DNA from: CAZSNT01 sp964607765
GTDB taxonomy: Bacteria > Verrucomicrobiota > Lentisphaeria > Oligosphaerales > JABHEG01
Length of the DNA stretch: 42,257 nucleotides
Assembly: GCA_964607765.1 (NCBI GenBank)
Contig: CAZSNT010000085.1
Location: forward strand, 1-42,257
Reading direction: 5' to 3'
The position numbers and the translations under genes are program-made. The notes below the pieces were generated by a model. The model worked only from the letters and a program-made list of their open reading frames with translations, searched no databases and was not told the origin of the DNA. Below, piece by piece: positions 31,872 through 40,753 of this stretch (the stretch's first letter is position 1; each line of letters begins with the position of its first letter).

Positions 31872-33557
31872 ATGCGCCATCCAGTTACAATCATCGGTAT
31901 CGACTGCGCCGTGCAGGCGCCGCGTGTCGGGCTGGCGCGTGGCGAGTTCTGGGACGGGGAAGGCCTGCTTCGCGAAGTCACTGTCGGGGGACGGGGTGGG
32001 ACGATTGCCGACACGGTCGGCAGCTGGATGCGGGCCAGCGCCGGGCCTGTATTGCTGGCGCTCGATGCACCGCTCGGGTGGCCGGACGCGTTGGCGCGGG
32101 CGCTGCCCGGGCATGTCGCGGGTGAACACATCCCGGCTGACGCCAACGCTCTGTTCCGGCGTTGGACGGACCACGAGATCAAACGCCGTCTCGGCAAGCA
32201 GCCGCTCGACGTGGGCGCGGACCGGATCGCGCGCACGGCCCATGCCGCGCTGCAGTTGCTGCACGAGCTGCGGCATGCAACGGGCAACTCCATCCCGTTG
32301 CTGTGGGCGCCGACCGAGTTGGAGGGCGCCGGCGCGATCGAGGTATATCCGGCGGGTACGCTGCTTGGGCGCGGGCTGTCCCCGCGCGGCTACAAAGGCG
32401 AGAAGGGAGGCGGCAAACGCAAGGCAATCCTGGCTGGGCTCGCCCAGATCCTCGACATCCGCTGCCGGAAGAAACGGATGCTCGAGTGCGACGATGCGCT
32501 GGACGCCGCACTCTGCGTGCTGGCCGGCGTCGATTTCCTGCGTGGTGAGGCCGTGGCGCCCAGCGACCCCGAGCTCGCACGCAAGGAGGGCTGGATCTGG
32601 GTCTCCGGTGGGGGCGCTGCCCCCAGACCCCCGCCAAAGGGACACGTCCCTCCCGCCTTCGTGGGACTACGGCGAGGCGCGCTGGACTGCCGGTGTGAGC
32701 CTGCCGGTCTCCCGGACAACCTGCGGCTGTCCGCAAGTCCGGCAGGCGTTGCCGTCGGCACTGTCGCGCCGAGGGATCTCGTGGACGCACTGGTGCAAGA
32801 GTTCAAGGCACGGCGCGCGAAGCCGCCGTCCTGGGCGTGGCCGTTCCCGCCGTCCGTGCCCTTTGTTGGGGAACGGTACCAGGTCGGGCGCGGACTACTG
32901 GTCTACGCGAGCGCAGAGAACTTCACGTGGATGAAAAAGCCGGGCGTGACGGTTCCGGCACGGTTCCGAACCGAGGACGCGTGGGATCGATATCGGGTCG
33001 TGTATGAGGCTGAGGGACGGGACTCGGCCAGTTTCTTCCCGGTCGTGGGAATCCAGCCGGTGACGGACGGCGGGTTGCTGACCGCGGCCCGGTTCGCCGC
33101 GGAGAGGCTCGGTCTGCCCTGCCCGGACGCACCGCGCGAGTTCCTCGAGACCATCGCAGTGAGCAACTGGGCGAAGTTCACCGTGGAGACGAGGCGGGCA
33201 AATTGGGACTACGTGACGGATGTAGCCAAGCTCAAGGCGTCGCTTCCGTTCGTTGCCGCGGAACTGGCAGCGCTGCGACCTCATGCGGCGATTCTGCCAC
33301 ATCGAATCTGGGGTCATCCCGAGCTCTCAGCAGCGATGTTTGAGGCGTCGCCAGAAACGCAGTTCCTGCCGATGCCACAGTGCAGCGGTCGCGTCGTTCG
33401 CTTCCACTTCGGCAGGTACGGTGCTCAGGCAGAGGCCCTGCGTAGCCAATATCGGGGCAACGCTGTCGCCAGGTGGGTCAAGAATCTGGCGCGATTCGCC
33501 AATGCCGACCTGTGGCGCTACCTGGCCATGCTGGACGATGTCTGCCGTGAGGGTTGA
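31872..33557 (+). CDS. DUF429 domain protein fused to an unrecognised C-terminal domain
   Basis: A 561-residue protein. Residues 1-245 are a DUF429 domain, an RNase H-like fold predicted to be a nuclease: IIGIDCAVQAPRVGLARG (first Asp D11), LLALDAPLGWPDAL (D65), and CDDALDAALCVLAG. Ordinary DUF429 proteins stop shortly after the GWIWV segment, here near residue 244. Instead the frame continues through a low-complexity Pro/Gly linker (245-300), encoded by GC-rich repeat-like DNA including GGGGGC-GCT-GCCCCC (32610-32624). A second domain follows (about 320-561) with YASAENFTW, FFPVVGIQPVTDGGLL and ETIAVSNWAKF, which was not recognised. AAACACGGAGGAG supplies the ribosome-binding site. Two broken copies of this gene exist at 29976 and 37621. 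Confidence 0.72.
   Translation: MRHPVTIIGIDCAVQAPRVGLARGEFWDGEGLLREVTVGGRGGTIADTVGSWMRASAGPVLLALDAPLGWPDALARALPGHVAGEHIPADANALFRRWTDHEIKRRLGKQPLDVGADRIARTAHAALQLLHELRHATGNSIPLLWAPTELEGAGAIEVYPAGTLLGRGLSPRGYKGEKGGGKRKAILAGLAQILDIRCRKKRMLECDDALDAALCVLAGVDFLRGEAVAPSDPELARKEGWIWVSGGGAAPRPPPKGHVPPAFVGLRRGALDCRCEPAGLPDNLRLSASPAGVAVGTVAPRDLVDALVQEFKARRAKPPSWAWPFPPSVPFVGERYQVGRGLLVYASAENFTWMKKPGVTVPARFRTEDAWDRYRVVYEAEGRDSASFFPVVGIQPVTDGGLLTAARFAAERLGLPCPDAPREFLETIAVSNWAKFTVETRRANWDYVTDVAKLKASLPFVAAELAALRPHAAILPHRIWGHPELSAAMFEASPETQFLPMPQCSGRVVRFHFGRYGAQAEALRSQYRGNAVARWVKNLARFANADLWRYLAMLDDVCREG
32610..32640. repeat. GC-rich palindrome inside the DUF429 fusion linker
   Basis: A perfect GGGGGC-GCT-GCCCCC hairpin followed by a Pro-coding C-rich tract lies exactly at the junction between the DUF429 domain and the unrecognised domain. 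It looks like a small repeat inserted in frame. Confidence 0.5.
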
Positions 33558-33610
33558 CACCTCTGGGCGGGGCGGGAAGGGAGTGGAGAACGAGGAGCGG
33601 GCCTGCCATC

Positions 33611-34639
33611 TCAGTCGGCACGTTGCAGAGACCGGCCGAGGTCGGTGAGTCGATAGCGTTGGAGGGGGCTGTTGGGGGTCCCCGGCCGCGTCATCTCGAT
33701 CAGACCGGCCTCCAAAGCGGGCATCAGGTAGCGAAGGCGAAACGACTTCCGGTCGGTCAGCCCGAGCGCGGCTTGCAGATCAGCGCGCCGCGTCGCGCCA
33801 TGGAGCACCGCAACGAGCCGGTCGACTTGGGGGGTGGCTTGGGGGGCGACTTGGGGGCGCAACGCGAGCGGCTCGAGAGCATCGCGGATAGTCTGAAGCA
33901 TGAACTCGATGAAAGGCGTTGACTCCGCAGCACGGTTTGCCGCGTTGAGGGCAGCGTAGTAACCGGCTTGCCGGTCGTGAATCAGGCTCTCTACGGGAAC
34001 CAAGGCAAAGAGCGGCTTCCAGCGACTGAGGATCAGCGTCTGCCACAGCCGGCCCATGCGGCCGTTGCCATCGATGAAGGGGTGAATGAACTCGAATTCG
34101 TAGTGGAAGACGCAGGCGTTGATGAGCGGATGCTCCTGGCTGTCGACCAGCCAGCCAAGCAGGTCGTTGATGAGGCCGCGAACATTGCCGGCGGGCGGAG
34201 CCACGTGGACCACGTCATCCCCTCGCTGGATCCCTGCATTGCTTGTGCGGAAGGCGCCCGGGCGATCGACCAAGCCTGCCATGAGGATGCCGTGTGCCGC
34301 CAGTAGATCGTCACGCGAGGCGGGGTTCCACGCTGGCATCGCCTCATAGGCAGCTATCGCGCCGCGCACTTCCTGGACTTCCCGGGGACTGCCCAGGACC
34401 CGCTTCCCTTCGACCACCGCAGTCACTTGGTCAAGACTCAACGTGTTGCCCTCAACGGCCAAGCTGCCTTGGATCGTCCGGATGCGGCTGGCTCGACGCA
34501 GGAGGAGCTGGCGCTCCGGTGGCAGCGACGCCTCAATCCGGCCCACCGCCTCGCCGATGGCGGCAACCAGGCTCAGGATCTGGGACGTCGTCTGGAAAGG
34601 AGGGGGCGGCACCGGTTTTCTTCCAAAGGCTTCGTACAC
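33611..34639 (-). CDS. Fic-family protein AMP transferase
   Basis: A 342-residue Fic protein that would transfer AMP to a hydroxyl of a target protein. The catalytic motif is HPFIDGNGRMGR (186-197), with the catalytic histidine and phosphate-binding arginine in place. An N-terminal inhibitory helix SLAVEGN (59-65) matches the (S/T)xxxE(G/N) motif of class II Fic proteins, so the enzyme is probably auto-inhibited rather than antitoxin-controlled. The C-terminus (about 260-342) is a winged helix preceded by the VAPQATPQV repeat typical of this subgroup. The start is GTG. It converges with the DUF429 gene (53 bp between stops) and is downstream of the secreted GH-like gene on the same strand. 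The target is unknown. Confidence 0.92.
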   Translation of the reverse strand: MYEAFGRKPVPPPPFQTTSQILSLVAAIGEAVGRIEASLPPERQLLLRRASRIRTIQGSLAVEGNTLSLDQVTAVVEGKRVLGSPREVQEVRGAIAAYEAMPAWNPASRDDLLAAHGILMAGLVDRPGAFRTSNAGIQRGDDVVHVAPPAGNVRGLINDLLGWLVDSQEHPLINACVFHYEFEFIHPFIDGNGRMGRLWQTLILSRWKPLFALVPVESLIHDRQAGYYAALNAANRAAESTPFIEFMLQTIRDALEPLALRPQVAPQATPQVDRLVAVLHGATRRADLQAALGLTDRKSFRLRYLMPALEAGLIEMTRPGTPNSPLQRYRLTDLGRSLQRAD

Positions 34640-34720
34640 TCAGCTCGCGGTACGCCGTCCGCCGGCGACCGGCAAGAGGATAGCCCTGGTAGCCTGGGAA
34701 TACAAGATGACATAGCGGCG

Positions 34721-37258
34721 TCAGCGGACGTTCTGCTCCAGTGCGGTGAGCAGGTCGAAATCGTTGAGGGCCAGGGCCCGCTGATGGAGCTCGCGGGTGC
34801 CGGTTGGATCAACCGGCGTGAGCCGCCCGGCCCGGGTCGTGCGCAGCAGGGCAGCCACGCGCAGCGCCAGTGTCCGGGCCAGGGGCAGGGCCTGCGCCGT
34901 CCGGCCGAAATAGAGCAGGTTGCGGAGCAGTACGTAAATGTCCCCGAGCCGAATCGTCTCCTCCTCCCATTCCCGGTAGTCTTCAGCGTTGATCAGCGCG
35001 CTGAGTTCGGGCTCGGGGCGAGCCAGGTGTCTCGCCTGCAGTTCCACGACCGCGACATAGTCGGTCCGCGCCGCTTTCAGCAGCCTGTGGGTCTGGCCGA
35101 ACACAGTGGTGGTCGCTTCTTCGCGTTCCTTGAGTTCGGCGTACGCCCGCCGCAACGTTGCCAGGGCGAGCGCCGGGGCGGCGTGTGCGCTCTCGGTTGT
35201 TGTCTCGAACCTCTCGGTGAAGGCGCGCATGTCCAGGCTGTTGTGCCGTTGTTCCCTGTAGGTGAAATCGAACAGGCGTTTGAGCAGGCTGTATCGGGTA
35301 CGGGCGACATGCTGCGCGACCTGCCGGTACGCAGTCGGTGTCGCGAGCACGTAGATCCGTCCGTCGCCAGGCGCTAGCTCCGCGGTACGGAACACGCCGC
35401 CGTCGTGCGCAATCTCTCTGTCCGCGGCGAGGTCATAGAGTCGCCGCCCCTTCAGGACCTTGGTCAGGGCCACCGTGCCCGATTGGGCGCGGGAGACGTC
35501 GCGGTTATACACGACCACGACGTCGTAGCGCGCGCCTTTGTTGTAGCCGATCCCGATAGCGTTCTTGTTCGGGGACACCGTGGTGATCTGTGCGCAGGAC
35601 ACCGGGAGTTCTGTCCGGTACTCCCAGGTTGTGGGCATGAGCACGGGGCCGTAGACAGGGACAACATCACGCTGCGCGAACAGTTCACGCCCGGCCGGGT
35701 GCGCGGGTGCGCCGACGCTGGTGCCGAATCCGAGTATGCGCGGGGGCATGACCAGCTTGCCGCGCCGCGGCGATGTGTGTGGCAGGAAACCGTTCATGGA
35801 GAAGTACTGAATCGTCCGAGCGCCATTCCCCAGGCTGATGTAGTTGGTCAGGCGATGTTCGACCGGGCTGGGCATGCGCCAGCTGCCGCGGTTCCGGCCG
35901 CTGCGGCTGAACACGGCGTTCATGTTCCAGACCTGCTTGGCGCCGTGTTCATAGGCCAGCCTGTTGGCGACCTCGAGGGAGAGAACGCCGTCGGTCCCCT
36001 GCTCGTAGCTGTCGAAACAGTCGCCGCGGAACGTGTACTGATCGAGCCACACGGTGTGCTCGGTCTGGGTGTAGTAGCGGATGCGGTCGAGCGTGTTCAG
36101 CGGCCCTGACGCCGGATTGCGCGGGTCGAGCTCCCGGAACAGCTTCTTCGTCCAGACCCAGAGCTCCATGGTCTGTCGGTCGGGCCTGGGCTCGTCAATG
36201 ACCAGGTAGCCGCTGAGCCCCGGGGTCTTGGCGAGCACGGGGACTGTGCCGCGGATCGCGGCTTCGCATTCCTCGAGGCTACGCTGGCCGGAGTAGTAAG
36301 GGGTCAGGTAGCAGACGGAGACAGCGCTCACGCCGTAGTCGTGCAGCAGCGCGATGTCGCGGACGATTTGGGCCACATTGCTGCCGTCCGGCTCGAGTTT
36401 GTGCCCGTAATCGAGGACTTGGGTGAAGTTGCCTTTGAGCATGAACTCCAGGTTGTTGAGTGCGCGTTTCTCCTTGGGCATGAACATCAGATGCCTGGCC
36501 CATTTGTTCCAACCGCTGTAGAGCCCGCCCGTGTAGCCGTAGTAGAAACGGCCGGTCTGCGCCTCGCAGGGCCTGGGGGTGAAGTCGACCTGAATGCTCG
36601 TGTTGTACGCGTCAACATCAGCCTGCGTGGCGTGGGCCAGCGTCAGGTCGTCAACCCAGATGTCAAGCTGCTGGCCCACGGGTTGGTTGATCACCATGAC
36701 CATGATGGCAGTGATCTTCAGGTGCCGATGATCCTTGCCTTTCGCTGCCAGCTTCCGGGTCAGGTTGAAAGGCTCACCCACGAAGCGTTCCCAGGCGCCT
36801 GGTGTGTACAGCGCACCGGCGTAGTGCACCATGCCTCGGGAGACGGTGTCCGTGTAAGTCGCGTCGGTATAGATGTTGTAGCTCAGCCCGATCCTGATGG
36901 CCAGAAGCGGGTCCAATCGGCCGGCTACGGCGAACTTGAAATGGCCGCCGAGCTTGAGCAGCTGTTCCGGGTCGGCCCTCAAGTCTGTGGGGATGGCGAA
37001 GTACCAGTACTTGCCGCTGACGGGCACGAACGAAATCCTGGCGCTCCGGTTCCCCTGCTCAGAGCCCTCGTCCACGATGGTGACCGAGTCGTGCTTGATC
37101 GCCTGCCCCCAGCGCTTCGAGAACTCCCCCACCGCAGCCGGCGCCTCGAAATCGCGTACGAACAGCGGCGCGCCGGCAGGCTGCGCCTGGGCCTGGCCGC
37201 GCAGAGCCGGACCGAAGACCAGGGCGAACAGAACCAGGAAGCGTGAGCAGTACAACAT
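34721..37258 (-). CDS. Large secreted glycoside-hydrolase-like protein
   Basis: An 845-residue exported protein. A signal peptide (MLYCSRFLVLFALVFGPALRGQAQAQ) is followed by a jelly-roll-like module (about 30-210) ending WVDDLTLAHA. A TIM-barrel-like central part (about 235-560) follows, with strand and loop segments VSAVSVCYLTPYYSG, GLSGYLVIDEPRPD (D355/E356, candidate catalytic position) and KQVWNMNAVFSRSG. After it come a beta domain (about 560-640) and a helical C-terminus (about 650-845) rich in Ala, Leu and Arg. It does not match a family I can name; a glycosidase of uncharacterised type is the best reading. GGAG lies five bases before the ATG. It is followed by the Fic gene 81 bp downstream and is divergent from the LamG/PQQ gene. 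Confidence 0.65.
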   Translation of the reverse strand: MLYCSRFLVLFALVFGPALRGQAQAQPAGAPLFVRDFEAPAAVGEFSKRWGQAIKHDSVTIVDEGSEQGNRSARISFVPVSGKYWYFAIPTDLRADPEQLLKLGGHFKFAVAGRLDPLLAIRIGLSYNIYTDATYTDTVSRGMVHYAGALYTPGAWERFVGEPFNLTRKLAAKGKDHRHLKITAIMVMVINQPVGQQLDIWVDDLTLAHATQADVDAYNTSIQVDFTPRPCEAQTGRFYYGYTGGLYSGWNKWARHLMFMPKEKRALNNLEFMLKGNFTQVLDYGHKLEPDGSNVAQIVRDIALLHDYGVSAVSVCYLTPYYSGQRSLEECEAAIRGTVPVLAKTPGLSGYLVIDEPRPDRQTMELWVWTKKLFRELDPRNPASGPLNTLDRIRYYTQTEHTVWLDQYTFRGDCFDSYEQGTDGVLSLEVANRLAYEHGAKQVWNMNAVFSRSGRNRGSWRMPSPVEHRLTNYISLGNGARTIQYFSMNGFLPHTSPRRGKLVMPPRILGFGTSVGAPAHPAGRELFAQRDVVPVYGPVLMPTTWEYRTELPVSCAQITTVSPNKNAIGIGYNKGARYDVVVVYNRDVSRAQSGTVALTKVLKGRRLYDLAADREIAHDGGVFRTAELAPGDGRIYVLATPTAYRQVAQHVARTRYSLLKRLFDFTYREQRHNSLDMRAFTERFETTTESAHAAPALALATLRRAYAELKEREEATTTVFGQTHRLLKAARTDYVAVVELQARHLARPEPELSALINAEDYREWEEETIRLGDIYVLLRNLLYFGRTAQALPLARTLALRVAALLRTTRAGRLTPVDPTGTRELHQRALALNDFDLLTALEQNVR

Positions 37259-37392
37259 TGTGCTCCATCACTCAGCGGCGGCGCAGGGCTTCGCTTCCGA
37301 ACGCGTGATGCGCTCGGCCGTCTATCGTACACCGATATCACATCCATATGCCAATGCAACATCTGGAACGCGGAGGGAGGGGGGGGTGACGC

Positions 37393-37540
37393 TAATGCTA
37401 TTGACTTTCTATTGCAGATTGCAGAATGAAGATTGCAGATTGCCAATCGGCTTCTCGTGCCGCAACGAAACTGTGTTCCGAGATCTCCATTCTGCAATCT
37501 ACATTCAGGTGCGCCTTCCTTAGAGAAAGTCAATAGCATT
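37393..37540. mobile_element. 148-bp MITE with perfect 17-bp ends and 11-bp target duplication
   Basis: AATGCTATTGACTTTCT (37394-37410) and its exact inverse (37524-37540) bound the element. The flanks GGGGGTGACGC at 37382-37392 and 37541-37551 are a perfect 11-bp direct repeat. The interior has repeated GATTGCAGA motifs in inverted order. The ends resemble those of the element at 22103 (AATG, two variable bases, ATTGA), so both probably use the same IS4-group transposase. It lies between two divergent carbohydrate genes. Confidence 0.85.
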
Positions 37541-37620
37541 GGGGGTGACGCCCTGTGCGCGGGACCGATCTCGCTCACCCACGGCACAAGGCCGCGGGGG
37601 TCGTTTCACGGCTTAACTTG

Positions 37621-37693
37621 ACGCCATTTCGGCAAGCAGCCGCTCGACGTGGGCGCGGACCGGATCGCGCGCACAGCCCACGCCGCGCTGCAG
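37621..37693 (+). pseudogene. Internal fragment of a DUF429 gene
   Basis: Near-identical to 32183-32255 of the intact DUF429 gene, covering the part that encodes GKQPLDVGADRIARTAHAAL, with sharp ends on both sides. It has no start codon and diverges immediately after GCGCTGCAG. Together with the 5' fragment at 29976 it shows that other copies of this gene have been broken up in this region. Confidence 0.75.
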
Positions 37694-37696
37694 GTG

Positions 37697-37870
37697 GACC
37701 AGCGCAGGACCTTGCGTATATTTACTCAGCACATTGAGTAAATCGCCAATCGATTGGATACCAACGTGTTCAAGCGTCAACAAAGCGGCGTTGTGGAGCA
37801 GCGCCTGCGTGAACCGCGGCGCTTCATCCAGCCGACCAAGAAGCGGCCACGACGAAATGAAACCTATCCT
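37697..37870 (-). pseudogene. Possible protein-coding remnant of unknown family
   Basis: On the minus strand this stretch reads as an uninterrupted, protein-like sequence (FISSWPLLGRLDEAPRF, then ALLTLEHVGIQSIGDLLNVL, SKYTQGPALVHL) with ordinary rather than arginine-rich composition. It abuts the DUF429 fragment with no stop between. No start codon of its own was seen and the family was not recognised. It may be a truncated gene joined to the DUF429 piece. Confidence 0.3.
37720..37743. promoter_or_regulatory. Perfect palindrome, operator-like
   Basis: ATTTACTCA (37720-37728) and TGAGTAAAT (37735-37743) form perfect 9-bp arms around six bases, in a local AT-rich patch about 150 bp upstream of the LamG/PQQ gene. 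It could bind a dimeric regulator; no partner can be named. Confidence 0.4.
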
Positions 37871-37888
37871 CAGAAGGAAGGGGTTGCA

Positions 37889-40753
37889 GTGACACGGAGC
37901 ATACGTCGCCGGAACAGCATACCGGCACTGGTCGCGCTGCTCGCGCTCGGCGCGGCCGCGTTGGCGCAGGAGCCGCTGCACCGCTGGCGTTTCTCGCCGG
38001 ACACGGTCCGGGAACAGACGGTCCGTTCCGTGACCGGCGGCTTGACAGCAACCGCGGAGAAGTCGCTTGAGCTCTCGGGAGCCACGGCTGTCTTCAACGG
38101 CGCCAACAGCCTTACCGCGACCGGCGTAGAAGCCGCGCAACTGCCCGTCCGGGACATCACTGTCGAGGCCTGGGTCACGATAGCCGCCCCCACGCGGTGG
38201 GGCTGCGTCATCGGCTACATCCAGGACAACGGCAACTACGAAAAGGGCTGGGACCTCGGCTACCACAACGACCGCTTTGTGTTCCAGGTCTCGTCCGGCC
38301 CGAAGCTTGCGACAGCCGCCTCGCCGACCCCCTTCAAGAGCAAGACCTGGTACCACGTGGCCGGAACGTATGACGGCCAGACCGTCCGCCTCTACGTGGA
38401 CGGACGCCCGGTCGCGTCTGCCACGGGCGCAACGGGCCCCATCGCCTATCCGCCGCGCGCCTTCTACTCCATCGGCGCTTACCACGACGACAACGAGTAT
38501 TTCCGCATGCACGGCAGGCTCTACGAAGCGGCTGTCTACCGCGAAGCACTGTCTGCTGAGCAGATCGCGCAGCACGCCGCCGAACGGCCTGCCGAGATCG
38601 TCCCGCCGCCTGTCCTCGACGCCCGAGTCTGGCTCCGGTTCACGGCGCCGGGCGAGGCGCTGCTGCACTGGGAGGCGGCGCGGCCGGGCCCGGGCCGCGC
38701 CTTTGTAGGCCTGTCGCCCGACGCGTTGCGCACGATCGACAGTTCCTCGACAGGGACGCGGCACACAGCCGTTCTGCCGGACCTGACCCCGGACACACGC
38801 TACACCTGTGCCGTAGGCAGTGTCGGGGCCGACGACGTCCTGCGCTGTGCGCCGTTCGAGTTCGATACCACCTTCAACTACACGCTGCCGCCTGTCGGAC
38901 CAGTGCCGGAACTCGAGGCTGACAGAGCCGCGTCGGACGCGGCCGGGACAGTCCTGAGACACACGGATATCCGACGTGGCGTGTGCGTCGTCTACGGCGT
39001 CCGGACCGGCGCCCTGGCCTACCACCTGGCGCGCCGAACCGAACTGGTGCTGTGGCTTGTGGACGATGATCCCGACCGGATTGCCGCGGCACGGCGATTG
39101 CTCGGCCGGACAGGGCTGTACGGTGTGCGCTTCACAGTGCTGACGGCCGACTCGCTGGCCCACACGCCGCTGAGCGACGCTGTGGCCAACGTCGTGGTGT
39201 CGGAGCGCACGCTCGAGGACGACGCCTGGCCGGGGCGACCTGACGAAGTGCGCCGCCTTCTCGCGCCGCGGGGCACGGCCGTCCTGGTCGGAGGCGACGA
39301 CGCGGACAGCCGCTGCAAGACGTGGCTCGACCCCTCTGCCGGACGTGGCTGGACGCGCGCGCCGGGTTCGGGCGCCCACGTCGCGGTCCGTCTGACGCGC
39401 AAGCCGTTCCCGGGCTCGGGTGCCTGGACGCATCAGTACGGGACAGCGGCGAACACGGCGGCGAGCGGCGAGGAACTCGGACGCGCCGTCGCAACAAGCG
39501 ACCTGCAGGTGCAGTGGCTGGGCCGACCGGGCCCCGATTTCGGGATTGATCGGAATCCGCGAATGCCCGCGCCGCTATCGGTCGGAGGCAGGCTTTTCCA
39601 TCAAGGCATGAACCGGATCATCGCCCTGGACGCCTACAACGGCACCGTGCTTTGGGGAGTGGAGATCCCGCAACTGCGACGCGTGAACATCCCGCGTGAC
39701 GCAGGTAACTGGTGCGCGGCCGCCGACGCGTTGTACGTGGCGGTCGGCGACCAGGCGTGGGAGTTCGATACGGCGTCAGGCGAGCGGGCGGCACGCTTCG
39801 AGCTCCCGGCGCGGCTGCGGGACGGACACGAATGGGGCGCCATCGCGCACGTGGACGGGCGCTTGTTCGGCAGCAGCGTCAAGACCGGGTCGGCATACAC
39901 CGCCTGGTGGGGCGGGGCAAGCTGGTACGATGCGAAGAAACCCAGCGCGACAGCCAAAGTCTGCAGCGACGGCCTGTTCGCCTACGACCTGGGCCGCAAC
40001 CGCCTGGCCTGGACGCGAACGGGCGGCACGGTGATCAACAGCTCGATCACACTGGGCGGCGGCCGGCTCTACGCCGTCGAGTCGCGGCACCCGTCCCTCG
40101 CCGCGCTCGAAACGGGGCGTGTGGGCGGCGCCGAGCTGTGGCAGGACCAAGTCCTGATCGCCCTGGACGCAGCCACGGGCGCCGTCGTCTGGGAACGGCC
40201 CATCGACACGGTGGACGGCACGATCGTGTTCTACCTGGTGTACCATCCGCGGGCCCTCGTTCTGGTGTCGTCCGCCGGCAAGTACCATGTCCACGGTTTC
40301 GATCCGGCCCGGGGCGAGCCGCTGTGGGAGCAGCAGCACAACTGGCCGGGCCGCGATCACAGCGCGCACATGATGCACCCCGTGGTCGTGGAGGACACGC
40401 TGTACCTGGAGCCGAACGGATACCGGATCACGGACGGAGAGAAGATCACCGGGAAGATGGGACGGCGCAGCGGCTGTCACACATACCTTGGCAGTCGGTA
40501 CGCGCTGATCTACCGGGGCGCAAACCGCGAAGTTGCCATGTGGGATCGGGGCAAGGAGACCGTGACGACTTGGGAGAGACTGCGGCCGAGCTGCTGGCTC
40601 AGTATGGTGCCGGCCGGCGGCATGCTGCTGGCGCCGGAGGGTGGCGGCGGATGCTCCTGTGCAAAGTGGCTTGAAACATCCATTGGCTTCCTGCCCAAAG
40701 CACACCGCATGATCGACACACGCCCGGCGCCGGAAAAGGGGGTTGACCAATGA
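37889..40753 (+). CDS. Secreted LamG / methyltransferase-fold / PQQ-propeller protein
   Basis: A 954-residue exported protein. A signal peptide (RSIRRRNSIPALVALLALGA, ending near LAQE) precedes a LamG jelly roll (about 25-235) with WDLGYHNDRFVFQV and SIGAYHDDNEYF. A fibronectin III-like module follows (about 245-330). Next is a Rossmann segment (about 345-480) that reads like a class I methyltransferase: GVCVVYGVRTGALAYHLA, LWLVDDDPDRIAAARRLL and the closing RRLLAPRGTAVLVGG. The glycine motif is altered (YGVRTG). The C-terminal half is a PQQ-type beta-propeller (about 510-900) with repeats such as IALDAYNGTVLWG and IALDAATGAVVWERP. The start is GTG at 37889 with AGAAGGAAGG upstream, chosen because it opens the signal peptide. 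The stop overlaps the next gene by four bases. The function is unknown. Confidence 0.75.
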   Translation: MTRSIRRRNSIPALVALLALGAAALAQEPLHRWRFSPDTVREQTVRSVTGGLTATAEKSLELSGATAVFNGANSLTATGVEAAQLPVRDITVEAWVTIAAPTRWGCVIGYIQDNGNYEKGWDLGYHNDRFVFQVSSGPKLATAASPTPFKSKTWYHVAGTYDGQTVRLYVDGRPVASATGATGPIAYPPRAFYSIGAYHDDNEYFRMHGRLYEAAVYREALSAEQIAQHAAERPAEIVPPPVLDARVWLRFTAPGEALLHWEAARPGPGRAFVGLSPDALRTIDSSSTGTRHTAVLPDLTPDTRYTCAVGSVGADDVLRCAPFEFDTTFNYTLPPVGPVPELEADRAASDAAGTVLRHTDIRRGVCVVYGVRTGALAYHLARRTELVLWLVDDDPDRIAAARRLLGRTGLYGVRFTVLTADSLAHTPLSDAVANVVVSERTLEDDAWPGRPDEVRRLLAPRGTAVLVGGDDADSRCKTWLDPSAGRGWTRAPGSGAHVAVRLTRKPFPGSGAWTHQYGTAANTAASGEELGRAVATSDLQVQWLGRPGPDFGIDRNPRMPAPLSVGGRLFHQGMNRIIALDAYNGTVLWGVEIPQLRRVNIPRDAGNWCAAADALYVAVGDQAWEFDTASGERAARFELPARLRDGHEWGAIAHVDGRLFGSSVKTGSAYTAWWGGASWYDAKKPSATAKVCSDGLFAYDLGRNRLAWTRTGGTVINSSITLGGGRLYAVESRHPSLAALETGRVGGAELWQDQVLIALDAATGAVVWERPIDTVDGTIVFYLVYHPRALVLVSSAGKYHVHGFDPARGEPLWEQQHNWPGRDHSAHMMHPVVVEDTLYLEPNGYRITDGEKITGKMGRRSGCHTYLGSRYALIYRGANREVAMWDRGKETVTTWERLRPSCWLSMVPAGGMLLAPEGGGGCSCAKWLETSIGFLPKAHRMIDTRPAPEKGVDQ

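Noticed and set aside
37613..39433. Minus-strand open frame of 606 codons opposite the LamG/PQQ gene
   Set aside because: Mostly antisense of the exported protein; only the final stretch (37697-37870) looks protein-like and is listed separately.
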